Assembly (NCBI RefSeq): GCF_010858045.1
Contig: NZ_JAAGVC010000041.1
Location: 1-49,209, forward strand
Direction of reading: 5' to 3'
DNA: 49,209 nt
Source: Nocardia cyriacigeorgica
Lineage (GTDB): Bacteria; Actinomycetota; Actinomycetes; Mycobacteriales; Mycobacteriaceae
This document shows positions 42,121 through 49,209 of this stretch, piece by piece (within the stretch, counting starts at the first letter, position 1; each line of letters begins with the position of its first letter). The notes beneath the pieces were generated by a model. That model was not told the DNA's origin. It saw nothing but the letters and a program-made list of their open reading frames with translations, and did no database searches. A program made the translations under genes and the position numbers.

Positions 42121-45111
42121 GTGAATTCGCCCTACGAGAGCCCTCACGGCGATGACCCGAACGCCCGCACGCAGCGCAGCCCACAACCAGGCCCGAACCC
42201 ACGTCCGATGGGGCCGCCGCCCGGGCGGCCCGGCGCTCCGGGTGGTCCGCGTCCGCAGGTGAGCGGGCCCCGCCCGGGTATGGGCGGACCGCGCCCCGGT
42301 GCGCCGATGCCAGGCCCGAACGGCCCACGGCCGGGCCCCAACGGTCCGCGTCCCGGCCCGAACGGACGGCCGGCTCCGCAGGGTGGCCGTGGACCGCAGG
42401 GTGGTCCACCGCCCGGTAATCCGCGCGGCCCGCAGCCGCCGCATCGTCCTGGCCCGCCGCCGGGCCGGGGGCCGCAGGGTGCTCCGCCCCCCGGTCGCGC
42501 GCCGCAGGGCAGGCCCGGCCCGAATCCGGCGCCCAACTCTTCGCAGTCGACCCAGAAGATCGCCCGGCCGGGCGAGGGCGCCAAGCCGCCGTCGGCCCAG
42601 TCGACGCAGAAGATCAGCCGCCCGGCCTCGCTGTCGGAGGCGGTGTCCCAGCGCGACCGCAAGGCCTCGAGCACGGGCCCGCGTCCGGCCGCGCGCAGGC
42701 CCGTCGCCGGCGCTGCCGCGGGCGCTTCGACTACCGGTGAACGCCGGGCACAATCGCGTTCCGGCCCGCCGTCGGGCCCACCGCCGCGGCGTGGCGGTGG
42801 CGACGGCGACGGCCCCGATGGTCCCGGCGGACGCAGGCCCCGCGCCAAGAAGAAATCGCCGTGGCGAATCGTGCGCCGCACCATCTATGTTCTGATCGCC
42901 TTGGCGATCGTGGTGCCGAGCACCGTGTTCTTGATCGCCTACTCCACGGTTTCCGTTCCCCAGCCGGGCGATCTCAAAACCAATCAGGTGGCGACGATCT
43001 ACGCCGCCGACGGCACCACCGAGATCAGCAAGGTGGTTCCGCCGGAGGGCAACCGCACCGAGGTCACCATCGACCAGGTGCCGCCGCATGTCCGCAACGC
43101 GGTCACCGCGGCCGAGGACCGGGATTTCTACACCAACCCCGGCTTCTCGGTGTCCGGTTTCGCCCGCGCCGCGCGCGACAACCTGCTCGGCAAGGAGAGC
43201 GCGGGCGGTGGCTCGACCATCACCCAGCAGTACGTGAAGAACGCGCTGGTCGGTGACGAACGCTCCCTCAACCGCAAGCTCAAAGAGCTGGTGATCTCGG
43301 CGAAGATGGCGCGGCAGTGGAGCAAGGACGAGATCCTCGCCGCCTACCTCAACACCATCTACTTCGGCCGCGGCGCCTACGGCATCGACGCTGCCGCCAA
43401 GGCCTACTTCGACAAGCCGGTGCAGGATCTGACCGTGGCCGAGGGCGCGGTGCTCGCGGCCACCATCCAGCTGCCCTCCTCGCTGGATCCGGAGCAGAAC
43501 CCCGAGGGCGCGAAGGCGCGCTGGAACTACGTGCTCGACGGCATGGTCTCGGAGGGCAATCTGCCCGCCGCCGAACGCAAGTCGATGCAGTACCCGGCGG
43601 TGCGGCCGCTGTCCTCGCTGGGCGACAAGGCCAACGACGACGGCCCCGAGGGCCTAATCAAACAGCAGGTGCTGCGTGAGCTGTCGGCCGCGGGCATCAG
43701 TGAGCAGCAGCTCAACACCGCGGGTCTGCAGATCACCACGACCATCGACCCCAAGGCACAGCAGGCCGCGCTCGACGCGGTCGCCGAGAACCTGCAGGGC
43801 GAGCCGGAGAAGCTGCGCACCGCCGTGGTGTCGATCGATCCGAAATCCGGTGCGGTGCGGGCCTACTACGGCGGCAAGGACGGCCAGGGCTACGACTTCG
43901 CCAACGCGGGTCTGCAGACCGGTTCGTCGTTCAAGGTGTTCGGCCTGGCACAGAACCTGGAGATGGGCATCCCGCTGTCGCAGATGTACGACAGCTCGCC
44001 GCTCACCGTGCACGGCATCAAGATCAGCAACGTCGAGGGCGAATCCTGCGGCATGTGCACCATCGCCGAGGCGCTCAAGCGTTCGCTGAACACCAGCTTC
44101 TACCGCATGCAGCTGGATATGCAGAACGGCCCGCAGAAGATCGCCGATATGGCGCACAAGCTGGGCATCCCTGAGGAGATCCCCGGCGTCGGCAAGACGC
44201 TGACCGAGCCGGATGGTTCGGGTCCGAACAACGGCATCGTGCTCGGCCAGTACCAGGCCAGGGTGCTCGATATGGCCTCCGCCTACGCCACTCTCGCGGC
44301 CTCGGGCAAGTACCACGCCCCGCACTTCATCCAGCGGGTGGTGACCGCCGACGGTGAGGTGCTGCTCGACCGTGGCGAGGTCGCGGGCGAACAGCGCGTC
44401 TCGGAGGCCGTGGCCGATAACGTCACCGCGGCGATGAAGCCGATCGCCGCCTACTCCCGCAACCACGGCCTGGCCGGCGGCCGGGAATCGGCCGCCAAGA
44501 CCGGCACCGCCCAGCTCGGCGATACCGGCGAGAACAAGGACGCCTGGATGGTCGGCTACACGCCGTCGCTGTCCACCGCGGTCTGGGTCGGCACCGAACA
44601 GGGTGAGCCGCTGCGCAATTACGGCGGCGCGATGATCTACGGCTCCAGCCTGCCGTCCGACATCTGGAAGGACACCATGGACGGCGCGCTCGAGGGCACG
44701 CCGAAGGAGACCTTCCCCAAGCCCGCACCGATCAAGGGCCAGGCGGGTGTGCCGGAGTGGACCGCGCCGTATACCGCGCCGTCCACCACGGAGGCGCCGC
44801 CGTTCCAGCCGCCGGTGGTGATCACCCCGAGCCAGGTGGAGATTCTGCCCGGCATCACCATCCCGGTTCCGGGCGTACAACCGAATCCGCAGGCGCAGGT
44901 GCGGCCACAGCCGCAGCAGCCGTCGAACTCCGGGCCGCTGCCGGGGCAGCCGACCGCACCGGCCGATGGATCACCGTCCACCGGCCAGGGGCAATCCGGC
45001 GAGGACAGTTCCGATAGCGGCGAGGACTCCGGCGGCGGTGGCACCGGCGGCGGCCAGGGTGCCGAGGATTCCGGGGGGACGAGCGGAGCTCCGCCCGGCC
45101 GCTCCCGGTAG
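42121..45111 (+). CDS. ponA1: class A penicillin-binding protein PonA1
   Basis: About 996 residues. A Pro/Gly/Arg-rich cytosolic part of about 250 residues precedes one membrane helix (near 265-285), a GT51 transglycosylase (AAEDRDFYTNPGFS, GGGSTITQQYVKN, AAYLNTIYFGRGAYGI) and a transpeptidase with SSFK, SLN and KTGT (QTGSSFKVF, RSLNTSF, AAKTGTAQLG). A Pro/Gln/Gly/Ser-rich outer tail follows; VEILPGITIPVPG appears about 80 residues before the end. It builds and cross-links peptidoglycan. GTG 42121 with GGAG 9 bases upstream is used. Position next to DUF5318 and a GT87 protein matches Rv0050. Confidence 0.95.
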   Translation: MNSPYESPHGDDPNARTQRSPQPGPNPRPMGPPPGRPGAPGGPRPQVSGPRPGMGGPRPGAPMPGPNGPRPGPNGPRPGPNGRPAPQGGRGPQGGPPPGNPRGPQPPHRPGPPPGRGPQGAPPPGRAPQGRPGPNPAPNSSQSTQKIARPGEGAKPPSAQSTQKISRPASLSEAVSQRDRKASSTGPRPAARRPVAGAAAGASTTGERRAQSRSGPPSGPPPRRGGGDGDGPDGPGGRRPRAKKKSPWRIVRRTIYVLIALAIVVPSTVFLIAYSTVSVPQPGDLKTNQVATIYAADGTTEISKVVPPEGNRTEVTIDQVPPHVRNAVTAAEDRDFYTNPGFSVSGFARAARDNLLGKESAGGGSTITQQYVKNALVGDERSLNRKLKELVISAKMARQWSKDEILAAYLNTIYFGRGAYGIDAAAKAYFDKPVQDLTVAEGAVLAATIQLPSSLDPEQNPEGAKARWNYVLDGMVSEGNLPAAERKSMQYPAVRPLSSLGDKANDDGPEGLIKQQVLRELSAAGISEQQLNTAGLQITTTIDPKAQQAALDAVAENLQGEPEKLRTAVVSIDPKSGAVRAYYGGKDGQGYDFANAGLQTGSSFKVFGLAQNLEMGIPLSQMYDSSPLTVHGIKISNVEGESCGMCTIAEALKRSLNTSFYRMQLDMQNGPQKIADMAHKLGIPEEIPGVGKTLTEPDGSGPNNGIVLGQYQARVLDMASAYATLAASGKYHAPHFIQRVVTADGEVLLDRGEVAGEQRVSEAVADNVTAAMKPIAAYSRNHGLAGGRESAAKTGTAQLGDTGENKDAWMVGYTPSLSTAVWVGTEQGEPLRNYGGAMIYGSSLPSDIWKDTMDGALEGTPKETFPKPAPIKGQAGVPEWTAPYTAPSTTEAPPFQPPVVITPSQVEILPGITIPVPGVQPNPQAQVRPQPQQPSNSGPLPGQPTAPADGSPSTGQGQSGEDSSDSGEDSGGGGTGGGQGAEDSGGTSGAPPGRSR

Positions 45112-45122
45112 CCTCGGGTGCC

Positions 45123-46862
45123 GTGACCGATCAGCGACTGGTGGGCGAGCCGACCAACGGGAACGCGCACACCGGCCCGTCGGCCGAGCAGCCCAGCAGC
45201 CCGCGATACGAGTCCCCGGCTCCGCTCGCTCCCGATCTCCGGTCGGCCGACGCCCGAGACCGGCCGAGCCGCAACGACTCCCTGACGGCGCAGCTGTGCA
45301 CGGTGATCGGCGGCCCGGTCGGTGATCACGCCCTGATCGGCCGCACCCGGTTCTGGACGCCGATGCGGGTGCTGTTCCTGTTCACGGTGCTGTTCCTCGC
45401 GCTCGGCTGGGGCACCAAGGCCGCGTGCATCCAGCAGACCGAAGCCGCGGGCGGCGGCCTCACCCTGGACTGGAACGACGGCCGCCAGTACACGGCCATG
45501 TGCTATTCGGACACCGTCCCGCTCTACGGCGCGGAACGGCTCAACGAGGGCGCGTTCCCGTACAAGAAGTCCTGGACCGAGGAGACGCCGGACGGCGGTA
45601 CCGAAACCCGGTACATGGAGTATCCGGTGCTGTCGGGGCTCTATCAGTACGTGTCGATGCAGATCGCCAAGAGCTGGGACGCCGGTCCGCTGCCGGGCGC
45701 GCTGCAGGTGGTCATCTACTTCAATGTCATCGCGGTCGGTCTCGCGCTGGCCTGGCTGGTCACCGTGTGGGCGACGGCGCTGCTGGCGGGCCGGCGGATC
45801 TGGGACGCCGCCCTCGTCGCCTGCTCACCGCTGGTGATCGTGCACGGTTTCACCAATTTCGATGCCCTGGCGACGGCTTTCGCCGCGACCGGCCTGCTGG
45901 CCTGGGCGCGCAAGAAACCGGTGCTGGCCGGGGTGCTGCTCGGCTTGGGCGGTGCGGCGAAACTGTATCCGCTGCTGCTGCTCGGCCCGATCCTGGTGCT
46001 GTGCCTGCGCGCCGACCCGATGCACCGCACGCCGAGCGCGCACATCAAGATCCGATTGAACGAGATCGACGGCCTGCCCGCGGCGCGAGAGTGGATCCGC
46101 GAGATCCCCCATCGGGTGCGGATTCTGGGTACTCGCCCGCTCGGTGCGGCGTGGCTCACCGCCGGCGCCGCCGCGGGCACCTGGGTGATCGTGAATCTCC
46201 CGATCGCGGTGCTGTATCCGACCGGCTGGCGGGAGTTCTTCCGGCTCAACACCACCCGGCACGCGGATCCGGATTCGATCTACAACGTCATCACCTCGTT
46301 CACCGGCTGGCCCGGCTTCGACGGTGTGCTCGAGCACGGCGAGCAGCCCGCCATCCTCAATCTGGTGTCGCTGACGCTGTTCGTCATCGCCTGCCTGCTC
46401 ATCGCCTATATCGGCCTGACTGCCCCACGCAGGCCGCGCCTGGCGCAGCTGTGCTTCCTGGTGATCGCCGCCTTCCTGCTGACGAACAAGGTGTGGAGCC
46501 CGCAGTATTCGCTGTGGCTGGTACCGCTCGCGGTGCTCGCGCTGCCGCATCGCCGGATCCTGCTGGCCTGGATGACGATCGACGCGCTGGTCTGGGTGCC
46601 GCGAATGTTCTACTACCTCGGCCTGGATCGTAAAGGCCTGCCGGAGCAGTGGTTCACCGGCACCGTGCTGCTGCGCGATATCGCGGTGATCATCGTGTGC
46701 GCGCTGATCGTGCGCCAGATCTACCGGCCCGAGGAGGATCTGGTGCGCCGCGATTTCGTCGACGATCCGGTCGGCGGCCCACTCGACCACGCCACCGATC
46801 CGCTGCTGCCGTGGCTACCGGAACGGTTGCGGCCACGGGAAGGCCGGGTACCCACGCGCTGA
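45123..46862 (+). CDS. GT87-like membrane protein (Rv0051-like glycosyltransferase family)
   Basis: A 579-residue protein starting with GTG, with a hydrophilic N-terminus of about 75 residues and about ten membrane segments. The stretch YMEYPVLSGLYQYVSM, HGFTNFDALATAFAATGL and GGAAKLYPLLLLGPILVL resemble GT87 (DUF2029) polyprenol-phosphate-mannose-dependent mannosyltransferases. It starts 11 bases after the ponA stop, so one operon. Rv0051, the corresponding gene in M. tuberculosis, is of the same type. Substrate unknown; acts in the membrane, probably in envelope glycan synthesis. Confidence 0.87.
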   Translation: MTDQRLVGEPTNGNAHTGPSAEQPSSPRYESPAPLAPDLRSADARDRPSRNDSLTAQLCTVIGGPVGDHALIGRTRFWTPMRVLFLFTVLFLALGWGTKAACIQQTEAAGGGLTLDWNDGRQYTAMCYSDTVPLYGAERLNEGAFPYKKSWTEETPDGGTETRYMEYPVLSGLYQYVSMQIAKSWDAGPLPGALQVVIYFNVIAVGLALAWLVTVWATALLAGRRIWDAALVACSPLVIVHGFTNFDALATAFAATGLLAWARKKPVLAGVLLGLGGAAKLYPLLLLGPILVLCLRADPMHRTPSAHIKIRLNEIDGLPAAREWIREIPHRVRILGTRPLGAAWLTAGAAAGTWVIVNLPIAVLYPTGWREFFRLNTTRHADPDSIYNVITSFTGWPGFDGVLEHGEQPAILNLVSLTLFVIACLLIAYIGLTAPRRPRLAQLCFLVIAAFLLTNKVWSPQYSLWLVPLAVLALPHRRILLAWMTIDALVWVPRMFYYLGLDRKGLPEQWFTGTVLLRDIAVIIVCALIVRQIYRPEEDLVRRDFVDDPVGGPLDHATDPLLPWLPERLRPREGRVPTR

Positions 46863-46873
46863 CATCGCGTGGG
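46851..46873. terminator. hairpin terminator overlapping the GT87 gene stop
   Basis: CCCACGCG at 46851-46858 and CGCGTGGG at 46866-46873 form a perfect 8-bp stem around a seven-base loop that contains part of the stop codon (46860-46862). It lies between two converging genes. Confidence 0.5.
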
Positions 46874-46879
46874 CGGTCC

Positions 46880-48415
46880 TCAGCGAGCGCGCAGAATACG
46901 GGCCTGCCGTTCGGGTTCCTGCGGCAGCAGATCCAGATCGAGTTCCCAGGCGCTGCCGGTCCACGGATCGAACAGTGGGGTGCCCGGGATCGTCGGCAGG
47001 TGACGGCAGGCCTGCGATAACGTCGCGACCAGGGTGTCGTCGGAATCGGATTCATTGCTGCCGATGATCACGGTGGACAGCCCGATCAGGTCGCCGCGCA
47101 TGAGCAGCGAACCGAGCCGCTGCACGTCGGTGGCCTGATAGCCGTGCGGGAAATCGGCCGCCACCAGCACCCGATGCTCGGTGGGCGGGGTGCCCGCACC
47201 GCTGTTGTAGGCCATTTCGGCGAGCTCGGCGGCGTCGGCGAGAGTCTTCAGCCGGGCCGAGATATCGGTGTGGTGGGTGACCGGCGGGCCGCCGAGCACG
47301 GGCCCGAGCAGGCCGGTGAGGCCGGTGAACGCGCTGGTGAGGTCGATGACGTCGACGACGGTGGTGCGCTGCGGGGCCGCCGCGACGAGCCGGGCCAGCA
47401 GTGCGCCGACGATCGGCGCGACCGCCGCGGAGGATTCGGCATCGATCCACAGCGGACGGTTCAGCGGGACCGGCACACAGTACGGAATGCGCAGCGGCCC
47501 ACGGTCGATGGCGTAGAGCTCGCCGAGCCGGATGCCGTCGGCGGGTGCGGGGGCGCGATCCCACGCCTGCGATTCCCACGACGCCAGCGCGGGCGGCAGC
47601 GCCTGATCGGCCTCGGCCAGTTCCCGCACCAGCTGCTCGCTGTCGCGGCGATGGTTCGCCTCGGCGGTGGCGTTGAGTTCGTCGTGGCGGCGCTGGGCGG
47701 CGGTGCGGGCGGCGTCGGCGGCGGGGGTGTTCCTGGTTGCCGGATCCGAGACCGCTTCGGACAGCTCCTGATCGAGCCGTTTGGCCGCGTAGTCGCGGGC
47801 CGAGATCAGGGCCGCCGCCGATCTCGCGGCATCCTCGAAGATCATCCACAGCCGTTCCAGACCGTGGCCCACGTCGAGCGGGCTGCCGCCGGATTGTGCG
47901 GGTGCGGACATCGCGTACGTGTCCGCCCGCGGGGCGGCGGCGGGCGCCATCCCGGCCGCACCGTGCGCCTGCAACAGTTCCGGCAGACCGCCCGCATAGC
48001 CTTGGCCGAGCGCGCGCACCTTCCACGCGCCTTGACGCCGGTACACCTCCAGGCAGATCAGCGCGCGCTCACCGGCGGCCGGCGCGATCGCGAATTCGAC
48101 CGTGACGGAGCCATTTTCGGACAGCTCGGCAACGACCTTGCCCAGTTCCGCCGACCGGCCCGCCACGACCAGCAGGACCGCCTGCGCGTCGGCCCGGACC
48201 TCGGCGAGGGAGACGGTGACGCCGTCCTCGCCGAGGTGCACTCCCGCCGTCGTCGTCCGATCACCGGTGACGACATCGGCGGCGGCGCGCACCCGCAGAT
48301 CGTCGTTCACCACCAGCGCCGAAATATCCAGTGCCGCATCGGCGTGCACGCCGAACCGCACCGTCTGGGCGGTCAGGGGAACGTTCTGCCCCGCCGTCAG
48401 TTGCCGCACGTCCAC
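46880..48415 (-). CDS. TerD family protein with degenerate FtsK-like C-terminal region
   Basis: A 511-residue protein starting at GTG. Residues 1-150 form a TerD module (LTAGQNVPL, VRFGVHADAALDISALVV, VCLEVYRRQGAWKVRALGQGY at the end). A helical segment (about 185-275; RDYAAKRLDQELSEAV) follows. The C-terminal 230 residues resemble an FtsK-type ATPase fold without a visible Walker A: VPVPLNRPLWIDAESSAAVAP, TVVDVIDLTSAF, and HRVLVAADFPHGYQATDVQRLGSLL near the end. TerD proteins bind Ca2+ and are part of the tellurite/stress Ter systems. Adjacent on the same strand is a second TerD gene, 15 bases apart, so one operon. Confidence 0.83.
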   Translation of the reverse strand: MDVRQLTAGQNVPLTAQTVRFGVHADAALDISALVVNDDLRVRAAADVVTGDRTTTAGVHLGEDGVTVSLAEVRADAQAVLLVVAGRSAELGKVVAELSENGSVTVEFAIAPAAGERALICLEVYRRQGAWKVRALGQGYAGGLPELLQAHGAAGMAPAAAPRADTYAMSAPAQSGGSPLDVGHGLERLWMIFEDAARSAAALISARDYAAKRLDQELSEAVSDPATRNTPAADAARTAAQRRHDELNATAEANHRRDSEQLVRELAEADQALPPALASWESQAWDRAPAPADGIRLGELYAIDRGPLRIPYCVPVPLNRPLWIDAESSAAVAPIVGALLARLVAAAPQRTTVVDVIDLTSAFTGLTGLLGPVLGGPPVTHHTDISARLKTLADAAELAEMAYNSGAGTPPTEHRVLVAADFPHGYQATDVQRLGSLLMRGDLIGLSTVIIGSNESDSDDTLVATLSQACRHLPTIPGTPLFDPWTGSAWELDLDLLPQEPERQARILRAR

Positions 48416-48430
48416 TTCCCCCGTCGTCCC

Positions 48431-49119
48431 TCAGCCGGCGGCGAGGAAACGGCCGAGCTGCGGTACTGCCTCCCCGGGATGTTTGGCCTGGAAACCTTCG
48501 CCGAGCGCCTGCATCTTCCAATCCCCGCCGGCCCGATAGACCTTCGCCATCGCCATCGCGGTGAACGGCATGCCGCCGGCCAGGGTGTAGCGGGCCAGTT
48601 CGGCGTTGTTGCCGCCGTCGATCAACCGGCAGAAGGCGTTCTGCACCTGCTCGAAGGTGTGACCCTTGTAGGAGGTGACGATGAAGAACAGCGTGCTGAT
48701 GTGGGCGGGGATGCGGGTCAGATCCACCAGGATCATCTCGTCGTCGCCCTCGCCCTCACCGGTGAGGTTGTCGCCCTGATGGCGCACCGAGCCGTCCTTG
48801 GAGCTGAGCTGGCCGTAATAGGCGACATCGGCGGGCTGATGGTCGGCGAACATGACCACCGAGGCGTCGAGGTCGATATCGACCGTGCGGTTGCCGAACA
48901 TGCCGCGGCTGCGCACCGGATCCCAGCCGAGACCCATCTTGACGAAGGTGAGCGCGGACCCGCCCTCTTTGCGCAGGGTGACCCGCTGGCCCTTCTGCAA
49001 GCTGACCGGACGGTCCTTGCTCAGGCTGATCTCGCCCTGCGGCTGCGTAGGCGGGGGCGGGACCGGGGCACCGGGCGGCGGGTAGCCGGCACCCGGGCCC
49101 GGCGGGGGCGGATAACCGC
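48431..49119 (-). CDS. TerD family protein, N-terminus unresolved by an inverted repeat
   Basis: The TerD domain is complete: GEISLSKDRPVSLQKGQRVTL, MGLGWDPV, RTVDIDLDASVVMF, VRHQGDNLTGEGEGDDEMI (calcium-binding acidic loop), FCRLIDG and ELARYTLAGGMPFTAMAMAKVYR. A Gly/Pro/Tyr-rich stretch precedes it. In this frame no ATG or GTG lies between 49000 and 49119, so the true start is beyond; past 49119 the DNA is an inverted copy of 48891-48980, which probably does not belong here. Thus the gene's first codons are unknown. The role (tellurite or stress response) is inferred from the family. Confidence 0.78.
48891..48980. repeat. perfect 90-bp inverted repeat, left arm (inside terD)
   Basis: This stretch of the terD coding region is the exact reverse complement of 49120-49209, all 90 bases. 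The arms are 139 bases apart. The right arm ends at the window edge, so the true repeat may be longer. Such fold-back ends are typical of contig ends or chimeric reads. Confidence 0.95.
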
Positions 49120-49209
49120 CACCCTGCGCAAAGAGGGCGGGTCCGCGCTCACCTTCGTCAAGATGGGTCTCGGCTGGGATCCGGTGCGCAGCCGCGGCAT
49201 GTTCGGCAA
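49120..49209. repeat. perfect 90-bp inverted repeat, right arm (at the window edge)
   Basis: Exact reverse complement of 48891-48980. On the plus strand it re-reads terD codons (LRKEGGSALTFVKMGLGW), starting without a start codon and running off the end. It is either the start of a second, opposite terD copy or an assembly artefact. Confidence 0.95.

Overview
The window is about 49 kb of very GC-rich DNA with many GTG starts, short gaps and frequent four-base stop/start overlaps. It looks like a chromosomal segment from Nocardia or a close relative in the Mycobacteriales. Supporting this are a glucosylglycerate hydrolase, an LpqY-SugA-SugB-type sugar importer, a TIGR04338/DUF2786 pair, DUF1707 proteins, F420-type enzymes, and the gene order ino1 - padR - (membrane genes) - DUF5318 - ponA - GT87, which matches the Rv0046c-Rv0051 neighbourhood of Mycobacterium tuberculosis. 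The genus is inferred; no rRNA or other marker gene is present.

Layout. 1-4.7 kb: two TIGR04222 membrane proteins (the first cut by the window edge), glucosylglycerate hydrolase, a DUF6069 membrane protein, an SDR oxidoreductase and a DUF2510 mini-protein. 4.9-9.3 kb: a lipoprotein polysaccharide deacetylase, leuS and an SdpI-like membrane protein. 9.4-11.1 kb: a compact two-gene accessory module, an XRE/ImmA-IrrE regulator-protease coupled by a GTGA overlap to a PIN-domain protein, behind nested palindromes. This is the best candidate in the window for a poorly described toxin-antitoxin-like or defence-like system. 11.2-14.1 kb: a secreted GH25 lysozyme and a Tat-exported PhoX-type phosphatase, converging with no gap. 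14.2-17.4 kb: two coupled small proteins divergent from a long XRE regulator, then an MFS exporter. 17.8-19.3 kb: small genes, including a decayed RelE-type toxin and a histidine-rich protein built from a tandem duplication.

19.3-23.8 kb: a polar amino-acid ABC importer with fused binding protein and permease, an F420-type LLM oxidoreductase and an MpaB-family protein. 23.9-33.5 kb: a SugC-like ATPase, an HxlR regulator divergent from a thiolase, menC, a TIGR04338 metalloprotein next to a DUF2786 protein, and an LpqY-SugA-SugB-like importer that lacks its own ATPase gene and may use the SugC-like one 6 kb away.

33.7-46.9 kb: cell-envelope genes. Two class A penicillin-binding proteins that are clear paralogues, two GyrI-like proteins, inositol-phosphate synthase co-transcribed with a PadR regulator behind a clear operator, two DUF1707 membrane proteins, DUF5318 and a GT87-like membrane glycosyltransferase. 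46.9-49.2 kb: two TerD-family genes. The last 90 bases are a perfect inverted copy of part of the second terD gene, which suggests a fold-back assembly artefact or contig end and leaves that gene's N-terminus unresolved.

No tRNA, rRNA, complete insertion sequence, CRISPR array, prophage or replication origin was recognised.
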